Part shown: piece after piece, positions 44,506-53,721 of the stretch
Position numbering within the stretch: the first letter of the stretch is position 1
Layout of the letters: every line of letters starts with the position of its first letter
Origin: Ancylobacter amanitiformis
Lineage (GTDB): Bacteria > Pseudomonadota > Alphaproteobacteria > Rhizobiales > Xanthobacteraceae
Length of the DNA stretch: 64,000 nucleotides
Direction: 5' to 3'
Assembly: GCF_030814815.1 (NCBI RefSeq)
Contig: NZ_JAUSVR010000005.1
Coordinates: forward strand, 1 to 64,000
Translations under genes and position numbers: made by a program
The notes under the pieces: model-generated
Database searches by the model: none
Told to the model about the DNA's origin: nothing
The model's input: only the letters and a program-made list of their open reading frames with translations

Positions 44506-45885
44506 ATGATGCTTTCGCTGGAACATCCTATTGGCGAACGCTTTTTCGGGCTGCGACTCGATACGCTCATCCGCTTGCGATGGCTCGCGATTTCGGGCCA
44601 GACGCTGGCTATCGTGGTGGTGCACTGGCTGCTCGGCTTCAGCCTGCCGCTGGGCGCCTGCCTGGCCGTGGTGGCGCTCTCGGCCTGGCTGAACCTCGCG
44701 CTCCGGCTGCGCAATCCGGGCGCGCGGCGGCTCTCGGACATCGAGGCGGCCTGGCTTCTGGCCTATGACATCCTCCAGCTCGGCGCCCTGCTGTTCCTCA
44801 CCGGCGGGCTCGCCAACCCCTTCGCCTTCCTGTTCCTCGCCCCCGTGCTGATCTCGGCGACGGCGCTCTCCCCGCGCACCACCATCCTGCTCGGCATGCT
44901 GGCGGCGGCCTGCGCGGCGCTGGTGGGGTTGTGGCAGATGCCGCTGCCGTGGTCGGCGGACGATCTGGGCGCCGGCCCGGTGCTGCCGCCGGTCTACCTC
45001 GCCGCCATCTGGGTGGCGCTCGCCATCGCCATCGCCTTCATCGGCGTGCATGCCTGGCGCGTGGCGGAGGAGACGCGGGAGCTTTCCGAGGCGCTCGCCG
45101 CCACCGAACTGGTGCTGGCGCGCGAGCAGCACCTCTCGGCGCTGGACGGCATGGCCGCCGCCGCCGCGCATGAACTCGGCACGCCGCTCGCCACCATCAC
45201 GCTGGTGGCGAAGGAACTGGCGCGGGCGCTTCCCGCCGGGAGCCCGATGGCGGACGACATCCGCCTGCTGGGCGAGCAGGCCCAGCGCTGCCGCGCCATC
45301 CTGCGCACGCTCACCTCGCTGGAGGCGGGCGATGCCCCGTTCGACCGCATGCCGCTGTCGCATATCCTGGAGGACGTGGTGGCGCCGCACCGCAATTTCG
45401 GCATCGTCATCGAGGTCACGCTGCCGGCGCGCGGCATTGACGAGCCGGTCATCGCCCGCAATCCCGGCCTGCTGTACGGGCTCGGCAACATCGTGGAGAA
45501 CGCGGTCGATTTCGCAGCCGGCCGGGTCAATATCGTCGCCAACTGGAACCATGCCGACGTCACCGTCACCATCACCGATGACGGGCCGGGCTTTCCTCCG
45601 GAACTGATCGATTCCATCGGCGCCCCCTACGTGACCAGCCGCGGCCGCAACCGCTGGCGCCGCGATGCCGTGGAGGCGGGCGAGGACAGCAGCGAGGGGC
45701 TCGGCCTCGGCGTGTTCATCGCCAAGACGCTGCTGGAGCGCTCGGGAGCGGAAATCGCCTTCGCCAACCGCACGGCGCCCGCGCATGGCGCCTCGGTGAC
45801 GGTGCGCTGGCCGCGCGCGCGGGTCGATATCTCGGGCGATCCGGCCGGAGGGCCGGAGGGCCGGCCGGCAGCCCCGCGCGGCTGA
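44506..45885 (+). CDS. regB: redox-sensing histidine kinase RegB/PrrB/ActS
   Basis: 459 aa with six N-terminal membrane segments. GGLANPF at residues 100-106 is the conserved quinone-binding loop of RegB. H-box AAAAHELGTPLATI places the phospho-His at 222, and Cys262 in QRCRAIL corresponds to the redox-active cysteine of Rhodobacter RegB. N-box NIVENAVDFA and G-box DDGPGFPPEL with GLGLGVFIAK complete the kinase. A 20-residue loop (SRGRNRWRRDAVEAGEDSS) expands the ATP lid. Phosphorylates RegA under low oxygen; called ActS in rhizobia, where it also affects acid tolerance. Confidence 0.94.
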   Translation: MMLSLEHPIGERFFGLRLDTLIRLRWLAISGQTLAIVVVHWLLGFSLPLGACLAVVALSAWLNLALRLRNPGARRLSDIEAAWLLAYDILQLGALLFLTGGLANPFAFLFLAPVLISATALSPRTTILLGMLAAACAALVGLWQMPLPWSADDLGAGPVLPPVYLAAIWVALAIAIAFIGVHAWRVAEETRELSEALAATELVLAREQHLSALDGMAAAAAHELGTPLATITLVAKELARALPAGSPMADDIRLLGEQAQRCRAILRTLTSLEAGDAPFDRMPLSHILEDVVAPHRNFGIVIEVTLPARGIDEPVIARNPGLLYGLGNIVENAVDFAAGRVNIVANWNHADVTVTITDDGPGFPPELIDSIGAPYVTSRGRNRWRRDAVEAGEDSSEGLGLGVFIAKTLLERSGAEIAFANRTAPAHGASVTVRWPRARVDISGDPAGGPEGRPAAPRG

Positions 45886-45981
45886 GGATGCTGCGACAAT
45901 TTTGCACTCGCGGGCCGGCCGGTGTACTGTTTCGGCAGAAAAAAGAGCGATGATTTCCGCGCGGCGCCCGGGAAAGACCCA

Positions 45982-46530
45982 ATGTTGGATGTGACGTCTG
46001 AGACTCAGGATCGATCGCTGCTGATCGTGGACGATGATCGCCCGTTCCTGCAGCGTCTGGCGCGGGCCATGGAATCGCGCGGCTTCATCGTCACCACCGC
46101 CGAGACGGTCGCCGACGGGCTGGCCAGCGTCGAGGGCGGCGCGCCGGCCTTCGCGGTGGTGGACATGCGCCTCGCCGACGGCAACGGGCTCGACGTCATC
46201 TCCGCGCTGAAGCGTCGCCGCCCGGAAGCCCGCGGCATCATCCTCACCGGCTACGGCAACATCGCCACCGCCGTTAACGCGGTGAAGATGGGCGCGGTCG
46301 ACTATCTCGCCAAGCCGGCCGACGCCGACGACATCTGCGCCGCGCTGAGCGTGCAGGGCGACTACAAGCCGCAATTGCCGGAGAACCCGATGTCGGCCGA
46401 CCGGGTGCGCTGGGAACATATCCAGCGCGTGTATGAATTGTGCGGACGCAACGTGTCGGAGACCGCGCGGCGCCTCTCCATGCACCGCCGCACACTCCAG
46501 CGCATCCTCGCCAAGCGCGCGCCGCGCTAG
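45982..46530 (+). CDS. regA: redox response regulator RegA/PrrA/ActR
   Basis: 182 aa from ATG 45982 (GGGAAAG upstream), the normal family length; the frame is open back to 45922. Receiver domain with acidic pocket D17-D18-D19, phospho-acceptor D61 (FAVVDMRLADG), Thr in ILTGYGN and Lys in YLAKPADADD, then a Pro-containing linker and a Fis-type HTH, NVSETARRLSMHRRTLQRIL. Global regulator of respiration, photosynthesis and carbon/nitrogen fixation genes in alphaproteobacteria. Follows regB after 96 bases. Confidence 0.95.
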   Translation: MLDVTSETQDRSLLIVDDDRPFLQRLARAMESRGFIVTTAETVADGLASVEGGAPAFAVVDMRLADGNGLDVISALKRRRPEARGIILTGYGNIATAVNAVKMGAVDYLAKPADADDICAALSVQGDYKPQLPENPMSADRVRWEHIQRVYELCGRNVSETARRLSMHRRTLQRILAKRAPR

Positions 46531-46568
46531 AGCTTTTCCGGCGAACTCCGGTTCACCGGAAAAGCTCT
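46529..46568 (+). terminator. hairpin behind regA
   Basis: AGAGCTTTTCCGG (46529-46541) and CCGGAAAAGCTCT (46556-46568) form a perfect 13 bp stem with a 14-base loop, beginning within the regA stop codon. No T-run. Terminator or repeat-type palindrome; immediately followed by the dispersed repeat at 46585-46628. Confidence 0.65.
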
Positions 46569-46584
46569 CGGTTGTTGTACTGAC

Positions 46585-46628
46585 GCATTTTCTTCACGCG
46601 AACCGGAATCCGCGTCGCTCGAAAATCC
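46585..46628. repeat. dispersed palindromic repeat, copy 2
   Basis: The reverse complement of the element at 13266-13309, about 40 of 44 bases identical (for example TCTTCACGCGAACCGGAATC is shared exactly). It lies between the convergent regA and methyltransferase genes. Confidence 0.8.
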
Positions 46629-46640
46629 TCCAGGCGCGAC

Positions 46641-47498
46641 CTACGCCTCCCTCGGCGCCTGCCGGAAGGCCATCACCGCGCCGGCCTCCACCACGTCATG
46701 GAACACCCCTTCCGGCGTCAGCCGGGCGAGGTCGGTGCGCAGCTCGGCTTCAAACGCCGGGCGCGCTTCGCCCAATGCCGCGGGCGAGGTGATCGAGCGC
46801 GAGAAGGCGAGGCCGACCACCTCGTCGATGCGGCGCTCGCGCGCCAGGATGCGGGCGGTGCGCTCCAGCCAGGCGAAGGGCGAGGCCAGCAGCACCGCCT
46901 CATGCGGCACCCAGTCCGGCCCGCGCCTGAGCTTGCGGTCGGCGTAGCGCGCCGGCGCGTGCTTCTCGGCCAGCTTGTCGAGCACGGCGTGATAATCGGG
47001 CGCCGCGTGCAGCCGGCGGTCGCCCATCAGCACCACGGCGCCCTCAGGCTCGACCAGCGCGTCGAGCGCCTTGAGCGTCGCGACCCGGTCCATCCAGTGG
47101 AACGCCCGGCCCATCAGCACCGCGCGGAAGCGGCCCAGCGCCGGGGACAGGTCGTAGGAGGAGCCTTCGATGAGGGTCAGCCTGACACCCGCCGCCTCGG
47201 CGCCCAGACGCGCCGCTTCCAGCATCGAGGGCTCGGGATCCATCGCCGTCACGTCATATCCCCGCTGCGCGAAGGCAATGGCGAGCGGCCCCGGCCCGCA
47301 GCCGAGGTCGAGCACCCGGTCGCCCGGCGCGAGCCCGAGCCGCAGCGCCACACGGGCGATCAGCTCGGGCGGATAGGGCAGCCGGTAGCGGTCGTAGAAC
47401 GCGGCGGTGGAGCGGAAGCGGCTGGGATCGAAGGGGATGATCTCGGGTTCGGCAAGAGACGCGGCAAGAGACGCTGAGGGGGACGTTGAAAGGGACAT
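46641..47498 (-). CDS. class I SAM-dependent methyltransferase
   Basis: 285 aa from ATG 47498 with GGAG upstream; ATG 47537 is possible. Motif I VLDLGCGPGPLAIAFA near residue 62, motif II acidic residue in VTAMDPEPSML, and GRAFHWMDRV near residue 130, a typical UbiE/COQ5-like methyltransferase_11 arrangement. The N-terminal tail has a SLAA repeat from 12 bp duplications at 47450-47473. Substrate unknown: sugar, lipid or small molecule. Stands alone. Confidence 0.85.
   Translation of the reverse strand: MSLSTSPSASLAASLAEPEIIPFDPSRFRSTAAFYDRYRLPYPPELIARVALRLGLAPGDRVLDLGCGPGPLAIAFAQRGYDVTAMDPEPSMLEAARLGAEAAGVRLTLIEGSSYDLSPALGRFRAVLMGRAFHWMDRVATLKALDALVEPEGAVVLMGDRRLHAAPDYHAVLDKLAEKHAPARYADRKLRRGPDWVPHEAVLLASPFAWLERTARILARERRIDEVVGLAFSRSITSPAALGEARPAFEAELRTDLARLTPEGVFHDVVEAGAVMAFRQAPREA
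47450..47473. repeat. 2 x 12 bp tandem repeat in methyltransferase N-terminus
   Basis: GGCAAGAGACGC is repeated exactly at 47450 and 47462. On the minus strand it encodes the duplicated A-S-L-A segment near the start of the methyltransferase. Confidence 0.8.
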
Positions 47499-47638
47499 GG
47501 CCGGCTCCACGCGCGCTCCACCGCAGGGCGAAGCCATTTGCCGCGCACCCTGGACGCTCAACATGTCGGTTGTGGGACGCTGCGCTGGCCCCGACGCCCG
47601 CCGTCCCTATACCCGCCGCTCCCGGACGCGCCGCGCCC

Positions 47639-48637
47639 TCACACCCGGAGGCCGTTCTCCAGCGCCAGCGCCTTCAGGCCCTGCTCGGGGCGGGCCCCGA
47701 TATGGCTGATGATCTCGGCGGCGGCGAGCGCGCCGAGCTTCAATGATTCCTCCGGGGTGAAGCCGCGGGCGAAGCCGTGCAGGTAGCCGCTCGCGAACAG
47801 GTCGCCCGCGCCCGTGGTGTCCACCACCTTCGCCACGCCATGGGCGGGCACCATGACCAGATCCTCGCCCGCCACCGACAGCGCGCCCTTCTCGCTGCGC
47901 GTGACGACGCCGCGCGTCACGTCGCGGCGCAGCTGGGCCAGCGCCTCATCGAACCCGGTCTCGTAGAGCGCGGTCAGCTCCGCCTCATTGGCGAAGACGA
48001 GATCGACGACGCCCTCGCGCATGAGATTGAGGAATTCCGCCCGGTAGCGCCCGACGCAGAACGCGTCCGACAGCGTGAGCGCGACCGTGCGGCCGGCCTT
48101 GTGGGCGATGTCGGCGGCCTTGAGAAAGGCCTGTTTGGCCTCCGCGGGGTCCCACAGATAGCCTTCGAGATAGGTGACGCCGGCGCTTGCCACCGCGTTC
48201 GCGTCCACATCGGCGGGCGTCAGGTGCTGCGCCGCGCCGAGATAGGTGTTCATCGTGCGCTCGCCGTCGGGCGTGACGAGGATGAGGCAGCGCGCGGTGG
48301 TCGGCCCGCCGGACGCGGCGGGTGTGGCATAGGCGACGCCGGCGGCGCGGATGTCATGGGCGAAGATGCCGCCCAGCTCGTCGTCGCGCACCTTGCCGAT
48401 GAAGCCGGCCCGCCCGCCCAGCGCGGCGATACCCACCATGGTATTGGCCGCCGAGCCGCCGGAAATTTCCACGCCTGGCCCCATGTCGGCATAGACCGCC
48501 TCGGCCCGCGCCTCGTCGATCAGCGTCATGCCGCCCTTGCGCATGCCGTGCCGATCAAGAAACGCCTCCTCGGAGCGGGCAATCACGTCGACGATGGCAT
48601 TGCCGAAGCCGATCACATCAAGCTGCTGGACAATCAT
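47639..48637 (-). CDS. adenosine kinase, PfkB family
   Basis: 332 aa from ATG 48637 (AAGGAAAG upstream). PfkB/ribokinase fold: DVIGFGNAIVDVIA at the start, GGSAANTMVGIAALGG near residue 60 and DTTGAGDLFASGYLHG near residue 270 with the catalytic Asp and anion hole. Family and length match the alphaproteobacterial adenosine kinases that salvage adenosine to AMP, although some sugar kinases look alike. The open frame upstream to 48739 is not conserved-looking. Divergent from murJ. Confidence 0.88.
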   Translation of the reverse strand: MIVQQLDVIGFGNAIVDVIARSEEAFLDRHGMRKGGMTLIDEARAEAVYADMGPGVEISGGSAANTMVGIAALGGRAGFIGKVRDDELGGIFAHDIRAAGVAYATPAASGGPTTARCLILVTPDGERTMNTYLGAAQHLTPADVDANAVASAGVTYLEGYLWDPAEAKQAFLKAADIAHKAGRTVALTLSDAFCVGRYRAEFLNLMREGVVDLVFANEAELTALYETGFDEALAQLRRDVTRGVVTRSEKGALSVAGEDLVMVPAHGVAKVVDTTGAGDLFASGYLHGFARGFTPEESLKLGALAAAEIISHIGARPEQGLKALALENGLRV

Positions 48638-48754
48638 GGAGGCGCTTTCCTTGAAGGGCGGGCGGCGGCGGGAGCATCCGGGCGGAACCGCAGTGGCGGT
48701 AGCAGACGCGCGGGCCGCTCGCAACGCCTGTCGGGCCAACCTCGCCCCTTCGCT

Positions 48755-48800
48755 CGTCCCTTCTTCTGCCGGTCCTTCTCTTGCGGGTCCTTCTCTTGCC
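48755..48800. repeat. 15 bp tandem repeat between adenosine kinase and murJ
   Basis: GGTCCTTCTCTTGCG at 48771 and GGTCCTTCTCTTGCC at 48786, preceded by a decayed copy from 48755. It ends 25 bases before the murJ ATG, so copy number could affect murJ promoter spacing or its leader. Confidence 0.75.
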
Positions 48801-48825
48801 GGCCGGTTTCCTTTATCGCAGGCGC

Positions 48826-50388
48826 ATGGCCCTGCTGCGTCATGCCTCCACCGTCGCGCTGCTCACCCTCGCCTCGCGGGTGCTCGGCTTCGCGCGCGAT
48901 GCCGGGGTGGCGGCGCTGTTCGGCACCGGCGTGGTGGCGGATGCCGGCGTGGCGGGCCTCGCCCTGCCGCAGCTGGCGCGGCGGCTGCTCGGGGAAGGCG
49001 CGCTGAACGCGGCGATCCTGCCGCATCTGGGCGGGCCGGCGGGGCAGCGGGGCAGCGTGGAAACCCGCGCCCGCGCCGCGGCGGCGGTCGTGCTGTTCGC
49101 CCTCGCCGCGACCGCGCTGGCCGTCCTGCTCTACCTGTTGATGCCCGGCGTCATCGCGCTGCTGGCCCCCGGCTTTCCCGGCGAGGGACCGAGGGCCGAG
49201 GGAGCCGTGTTCGCCGGGCGGCTCACCGTCATCTGCCTGCCGCTCGCCATGCTGGCGGGGGTGTTCGCCGCGCTCGCCAATGCCGCCGGGCGCTTCGCGC
49301 GCCCTTCCCTCGCGCCGGCGGCGGCCAATGTCGTGGTGCTGGCGCTGCTGGTCGCGCTCTATGTCGCCGGCGCGCACCACATGGCACCGGCAATGGCGAT
49401 CGCCTGGCTGGCGGCGGGCGCGGTGGCCGGCGCGGTGACGCAGTTCGGGCTGAATTTTCTGAGCGTGCCGCGCGGCACGTTTGACGGGCACCTGTCGCGC
49501 GCGGCGTTTCGGGCGGCAGGGGCGATGCTCAAGGCCGCGCCGCCGACGCTGTTCGCCGCCGCGCTGCCGCAGCTGCGCTTTCTGGTGGCCGCCGCGGCCG
49601 CCTCCAGCATCACCGGGGGCATCGCGGCGCTGTTCTACGCCACCCGTCTCGTGGAGCTGCCGCTCGGGCTGATCGGCGCCAGCGCGGGGGCGGTGCTGCT
49701 GCCGGCGCTGACTTCGGAGGAGGGGCGGCCGGGCCACGAACTCGGCGCACGCGGCATCGAGGCGGCGCTCGCCCTCGCCCTGCCCGCCGCGCTGGGCCTT
49801 GCCGTGCTGGCACACCCGATCGTCACCGTGCTGTTCGAGCGCGGCGCCTTCGACCGGCAGGCGAGCGCGCTCACCGCCACCGCGCTCGCGCTTCTCGCGC
49901 TGTCGCTGCCGCTGCAGGCGGTGGAAAAGATCCTCGCGGCGATCGCCTTTTCGCGCGGCTTCGCGCGGCTGGTGACGCAGGCGGGGCTGGCGGCGCTGCT
50001 GGCCGGCGGCGCGGCCGGGTTTGCCGGGGCAGCCATGCTCGGCATGGCCGGGCCGGCGCTGGGCGTCCTCGTCTCCAGCCTCATTGGGCTGGGCGTGCTC
50101 GGCCTCGGGCTGGCCCGCCGCGGGCATCTCACGCTTTCCCGCCCGGCCCGGCGGCGGATTGGCGGGCTGGTGGCGGCCGCGCTGGGGATGGCAGGTGCCA
50201 TCGCGCTGGCCGCCACCTTCACCGGCGACACCTTCGCCGCGAACGGATGGGGCGCGGCCGGCGCGCTGGCCGGGCTCGTCCTGCTCGGGGTGGGGGTCTA
50301 TGGCGGGATGGCGCGGGCCTTTGGCGGCGTGGAATTCGCCCGGCTCCGGGCCGCGCTGCGCCAATCGCCGCGCCGGAACCACCCGTGA
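48826..50388 (+). CDS. murJ: lipid II flippase MurJ
   Basis: 520 aa from ATG 48826. MOP-superfamily protein with about fourteen membrane segments that moves lipid II across the inner membrane for peptidoglycan synthesis. ALLTLASRVLGFARDAGVAALFG is the first segment with the conserved R-x-x-G-x-x-R-D signature; PQLARRLLGEGALNAAILP and the FYATRLVELPLGL motif near residue 275 are family hallmarks. Full length. trpS follows after 107 bases, a common alphaproteobacterial pairing. Confidence 0.95.
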   Translation: MALLRHASTVALLTLASRVLGFARDAGVAALFGTGVVADAGVAGLALPQLARRLLGEGALNAAILPHLGGPAGQRGSVETRARAAAAVVLFALAATALAVLLYLLMPGVIALLAPGFPGEGPRAEGAVFAGRLTVICLPLAMLAGVFAALANAAGRFARPSLAPAAANVVVLALLVALYVAGAHHMAPAMAIAWLAAGAVAGAVTQFGLNFLSVPRGTFDGHLSRAAFRAAGAMLKAAPPTLFAAALPQLRFLVAAAAASSITGGIAALFYATRLVELPLGLIGASAGAVLLPALTSEEGRPGHELGARGIEAALALALPAALGLAVLAHPIVTVLFERGAFDRQASALTATALALLALSLPLQAVEKILAAIAFSRGFARLVTQAGLAALLAGGAAGFAGAAMLGMAGPALGVLVSSLIGLGVLGLGLARRGHLTLSRPARRRIGGLVAAALGMAGAIALAATFTGDTFAANGWGAAGALAGLVLLGVGVYGGMARAFGGVEFARLRAALRQSPRRNHP

Positions 50389-50495
50389 ACCGCGCCGGTT
50401 TCACCCTTGCGCTTGCCCGCCCGGGCCTTGCGTGCCATAGCGCGACGCGCGGCGCCCTCCATCGCGGCCGCGCTTGACGATCAGGACGTCACGAC

Positions 50496-51542
50496 ATGGA
50501 ATTTCAGCAGCGTGTGTTTTCCGGCGTCCAGCCGACCGGAAATCTGCATCTGGGCAATTATCTCGGCGCCATCCAGCGCTTCGTGGCGCTGCAGGACCGC
50601 TATGACTGCATCTATTGCGTGGTCGACCTGCACGCGATCACGGTCTGGCAGGACCCGGTGGAGCTGAAGAAGCAGATCCGCGAGGTCACGGCCGCCTTCA
50701 TCGCCTCCGGCATCGACCCCGCCCGGCACATCGTGTTCAACCAGAGCCAGGTTTCCGGACACGCCGAACTCGCCTGGGTGTTCAACTGCGTCGCGCGGCT
50801 GGGCTGGCTCAACCGCATGACCCAGTTCAAGGAAAAAGCCGGCAAGGACCGCGAGAACGCCTCGGTCGGCCTTTACGCCTATCCCAGCCTGATGGCGGCC
50901 GACATCCTGCTCTACCGCGCCACCCATGTGCCGGTGGGCGAGGACCAGAAGCAGCATCTGGAGCTGACGCGCGACATCGCGCAGAAGTTCAACAGTGATT
51001 TCGGCCCGACCATCACCCGCCTCGGGCTCGGGCTCGGAGAGACCGGGGAGGCCTTCTTCCCCCTCACGGAGCCGCTGATCGGCGGGCCGGCGGCGCGGGT
51101 GATGAGCCTGCGCGACGGCTCGAAGAAGATGTCGAAATCCGATCCTTCCGACCTCTCGCGCATCAACCTCACCGATGAGGCCGACCAGGTCGCCTCGAAG
51201 ATCCGCAAGGCCAAGACCGACCCCGAGCCGCTGCCCACCGAGGCCGAGGGGCTGAAGGGCCGGCCGGAGGCGGACAATCTGGTGGGCATCTATGCCGCCC
51301 TGTCCGACATGCCGAAGGAACAGGTGCTGGCCGATTTCGGCGGCGGGCAGTTCTCCACCTTCAAGTCGGCGCTGGTCGACCTCGCGGTGGCGAAGCTCGG
51401 GCCGATCGGCGGTGAGATGAAGCGCCTCGTGGCCGAGCCGGAACATATCGACGCCATCCTGCGCGACGGCGCCGCCCGCGCCCGCGTGCTGGCGGACGAG
51501 ACCCTGAACCAGGTGAAGGACATTGTCGGCTTCGTGCGCTGA
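50496..51542 (+). CDS. trpS: tryptophan--tRNA ligase
   Basis: 348 aa class I aminoacyl-tRNA synthetase. HIGH-like motif in [17 protein letters not shown] near residue 15 and KMSKS in [10 protein letters not shown] near residue 210. Charges tRNA-Trp. [11 protein letters not shown] and DLHAIT are typical of bacterial enzymes. Start ATG 50496; ribosome-binding site GACGATCAGGACG is weak. Between murJ and a universal stress gene. Confidence 0.97.
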   Translation: MEFQQRVFSGVQPTGNLHLGNYLGAIQRFVALQDRYDCIYCVVDLHAITVWQDPVELKKQIREVTAAFIASGIDPARHIVFNQSQVSGHAELAWVFNCVARLGWLNRMTQFKEKAGKDRENASVGLYAYPSLMAADILLYRATHVPVGEDQKQHLELTRDIAQKFNSDFGPTITRLGLGLGETGEAFFPLTEPLIGGPAARVMSLRDGSKKMSKSDPSDLSRINLTDEADQVASKIRKAKTDPEPLPTEAEGLKGRPEADNLVGIYAALSDMPKEQVLADFGGGQFSTFKSALVDLAVAKLGPIGGEMKRLVAEPEHIDAILRDGAARARVLADETLNQVKDIVGFVR

Positions 51543-51702
51543 GGCCGGCGCCCCGCGCGCCCCGCGCGGCCGGGCCCGGCCCGTGCTATGAGCGGAGGCC
51601 CGGCGGCCGCGTGGCGTGCCCGCCTGTCGACCCTGCGCCTTTGCTTCTGCGTCCGTCGCGGCGGCCGATCGTGCCGACACGGCTCCATCCGGGGAAGATC
51701 CC

Positions 51703-52200
51703 ATGACGCGCCGGCGCCAGATCCACGAACCCGGCCACCTGCGCAAGCTCCTGGTGGTGGTGGACGATTCGCCCGAATGCGACCGCGCGGTCTATTACGC
51801 CGCGCGCCGGGCGGCACGCACCGCCGGCGGGCTGGTGCTGCTGCGCGTTCTCACGCTGGCCGACGTGGAAACCCAGTGGTTCGGCGTCGCCGAACTGATG
51901 CGCGCCGAGGCCACCGACAAGGCGACGGCGCGGCTCGATCATCTGGCCGCGCGCGCCCGCTCGGTCGCCGGCGTCACGGCGCAGACGCTCATCCGCGAGG
52001 GCGCGGTGGCCGACGAGATTCACAAGCTCATCGAGGCGGACGAGGATATCGCGCTGCTGGTGGTGGCCGTGCATGCCGGGCGCGAGGCGCCGGCCTCGCT
52101 GATATCCTCGCTCGGCTCCGGGCTCTGGGCCGGCCTGGGCATTCCCATCACCCTCGTTCCCGGCACGCTGTCGGACGCCGAGATCGACGCGCTGGCCTGA
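51703..52200 (+). CDS. universal stress protein
   Basis: 165 aa from ATG 51703 (GGGGAAG upstream). Single Usp domain: LRKLLVVVDDSPECDRAVYYAARRAA at residues 14-40 and a C-terminal VVAVHAGREAPASLI, IPITLVPG. The ATP-binding G-2x-G-9x-G(S/T) signature is incomplete, since the region after SSLGSGLWAGLG replaces it partly. Common partner of trpS and nfu in Hyphomicrobiales. Role in stress survival is inferred from the family. Confidence 0.85.
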   Translation: MTRRRQIHEPGHLRKLLVVVDDSPECDRAVYYAARRAARTAGGLVLLRVLTLADVETQWFGVAELMRAEATDKATARLDHLAARARSVAGVTAQTLIREGAVADEIHKLIEADEDIALLVVAVHAGREAPASLISSLGSGLWAGLGIPITLVPGTLSDAEIDALA

Positions 52201-52344
52201 GGCTGCGGCTCCCCGGCCGCTCGCCGGCGCGGGATGCGCGGGATGCGTGCGGCCGATCCCTTCCCCTCCGCTCCGGGAGAGCTTATCTAGAGGGCACATT
52301 CCCCGTCGCCGCGGCCTTGAACCCCGGTGGGCAAGGAGACAGCC

Positions 52345-52899
52345 ATGTTCATCCAGACCGAAGCCACCCCCAATCCTTCCACGCTCAAGTTCCTGCCCGG
52401 CCGCACCGTGCTCGGCCAGGGCACCTTCGAGGCGCGCGACGCCGGCGAGGCCGCGCGCTCGCCGCTCGCCAGCCGGCTGTTCGATATTGCCGGCGTCACC
52501 GGCGTGTTCTTCGGCTCGGACTTCGTGACCGTCACCAAGGACAGCGCCGAATGGGCGCATCTCAAGCCCGCCATTCTCGGCGCGATCATGGAACATTTCG
52601 TCTCCGGCCAGACGCTGCTGCCGGACGACCATGAACATGCCGAGGACGATGCCTTCTTCGCCGCCGAGGATGCGGGCGTGGTCGATACGATCCGCGAGCT
52701 GATCGATACCCGCGTCCGGCCGGCCGTGGCCAATGATGGCGGCGACATCACGTTCCGCGGTTACAAGGACGGCGTGGTGTTTCTCGCCATGAAGGGCTCG
52801 TGCTCGGGCTGCCCTTCCTCCACGGCGACGCTGAAGAACGGCATCGAGAACCTGCTGCGCCATTTCGTCCCCGACGTGGTGGAAGTCCGGCCGGTCTGA
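52345..52899 (+). CDS. NifU family iron-sulfur scaffold protein
   Basis: 184 aa; ATG 52345 follows AAGGAG. N-terminal Nfu_N domain (MFIQTEATPNPSTLKFLPGR, GVFFGSDFVTVTK) and C-terminal NifU domain (RPAVANDGGDITFRGY) with the cluster-binding pair in GSCSGCPSS near residues 146-150. Carries 4Fe-4S clusters to target enzymes such as MiaB and lipoyl synthase. It lies upstream of tsaB and miaB, both concerned with tRNA modification. Confidence 0.93.
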   Translation: MFIQTEATPNPSTLKFLPGRTVLGQGTFEARDAGEAARSPLASRLFDIAGVTGVFFGSDFVTVTKDSAEWAHLKPAILGAIMEHFVSGQTLLPDDHEHAEDDAFFAAEDAGVVDTIRELIDTRVRPAVANDGGDITFRGYKDGVVFLAMKGSCSGCPSSTATLKNGIENLLRHFVPDVVEVRPV

Positions 52900-52904
52900 T
52901 CCTC

Positions 52905-52968
52905 CAGAAGCCGCGGCCCGCCGAAGCCGCAGCCTGCCGAAGTCGCGGTCTGCCGAAGTCGCGGTCTG
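52905..52968. repeat. 4 x 16 bp tandem repeat between nfu and tsaB
   Basis: Units start at 52905, 52921, 52937 and 52953; the last two are identical (CCGAAGTCGCGGTCTG). The repeat begins six bases behind the nfu stop and fills most of the spacer before tsaB. Confidence 0.85.
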
Positions 52969-53037
52969 CCGAGCCGCGCCGGTCCCTTTCATTCCGGCGC
53001 GGAGCGTGTGCATCGTGAGCGGCGACAGGTTGAAACG

Positions 53038-53721
53038 ATGCTGATTCTCGCCCTCGATACCGCGCTCGAAGCCTGTTCCGTGGCGCTTTACGACACGACC
53101 TCGCACCAGACGCTGGCGTCCGGGCACGAGATGATGAGCCGTGGCCATGCCGAGGCGTTGATTCCGATGGTCGACGCGGTCATGCAGCAGGCGCGAATCG
53201 GGTTCGGTGACATTGACGGCTTCGCCGTCACCGTCGGCCCGGGCAGTTTCACCGGCCTGCGGGTCGGGCTGTCGGCCGCGCGCGGCTTCCGCATCGCCAC
53301 CGGCCGGCCGGTCATCGGCCTGTCCACGCTGGCCGTGCTCGCCGCGCCGCTGCTCGCGGTGAACGACGCGGTGCCGGTGGCGGCGGCGATCGATGCGCGC
53401 CACGGCAATGTCTATCTGCAGATGATCGGCGCCGCCGGGCGCGTGCTGGTGGGCCCGCGCGCCATGGCGCTGAAGGATGCCGCCCGCTCCATCGCCATCG
53501 GCCCGGTGCGCATCGTCGGCTCGGGCGCCGCGCTGCTGGCGCAGGCCTGGCCGTCCGGCGAGAGGCCCCCGATCAGCGTCGACCCCGCCGCCACGCCCGA
53601 TGCGGTCTGGCTCGCCCGCCTCGCCAGCGTCGCCGATCCCGCCCGCTCCGAGCCGCGCCCTCTCTATCTGCGCGAGGCCGACGCCAAGCCGCAGACGGCC
53701 GCGAGGATCGCGCGACGATGA
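53038..53721 (+). CDS. tsaB: tRNA threonylcarbamoyladenosine biosynthesis protein TsaB
   Basis: 227 aa from ATG 53038. ASKHA fold with the N-terminal LILALDTALEACSVAL and the family signature VGPGSFTGLRVGLSAARGF near residue 70. Assists TsaD, TsaE and TsaC in making t6A37 in tRNAs that read ANN codons; TsaB is a non-catalytic scaffold. Ends in an ATGA overlap with rimI. Essential in most bacteria. Confidence 0.95.
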   Translation: MLILALDTALEACSVALYDTTSHQTLASGHEMMSRGHAEALIPMVDAVMQQARIGFGDIDGFAVTVGPGSFTGLRVGLSAARGFRIATGRPVIGLSTLAVLAAPLLAVNDAVPVAAAIDARHGNVYLQMIGAAGRVLVGPRAMALKDAARSIAIGPVRIVGSGAALLAQAWPSGERPPISVDPAATPDAVWLARLASVADPARSEPRPLYLREADAKPQTAARIARR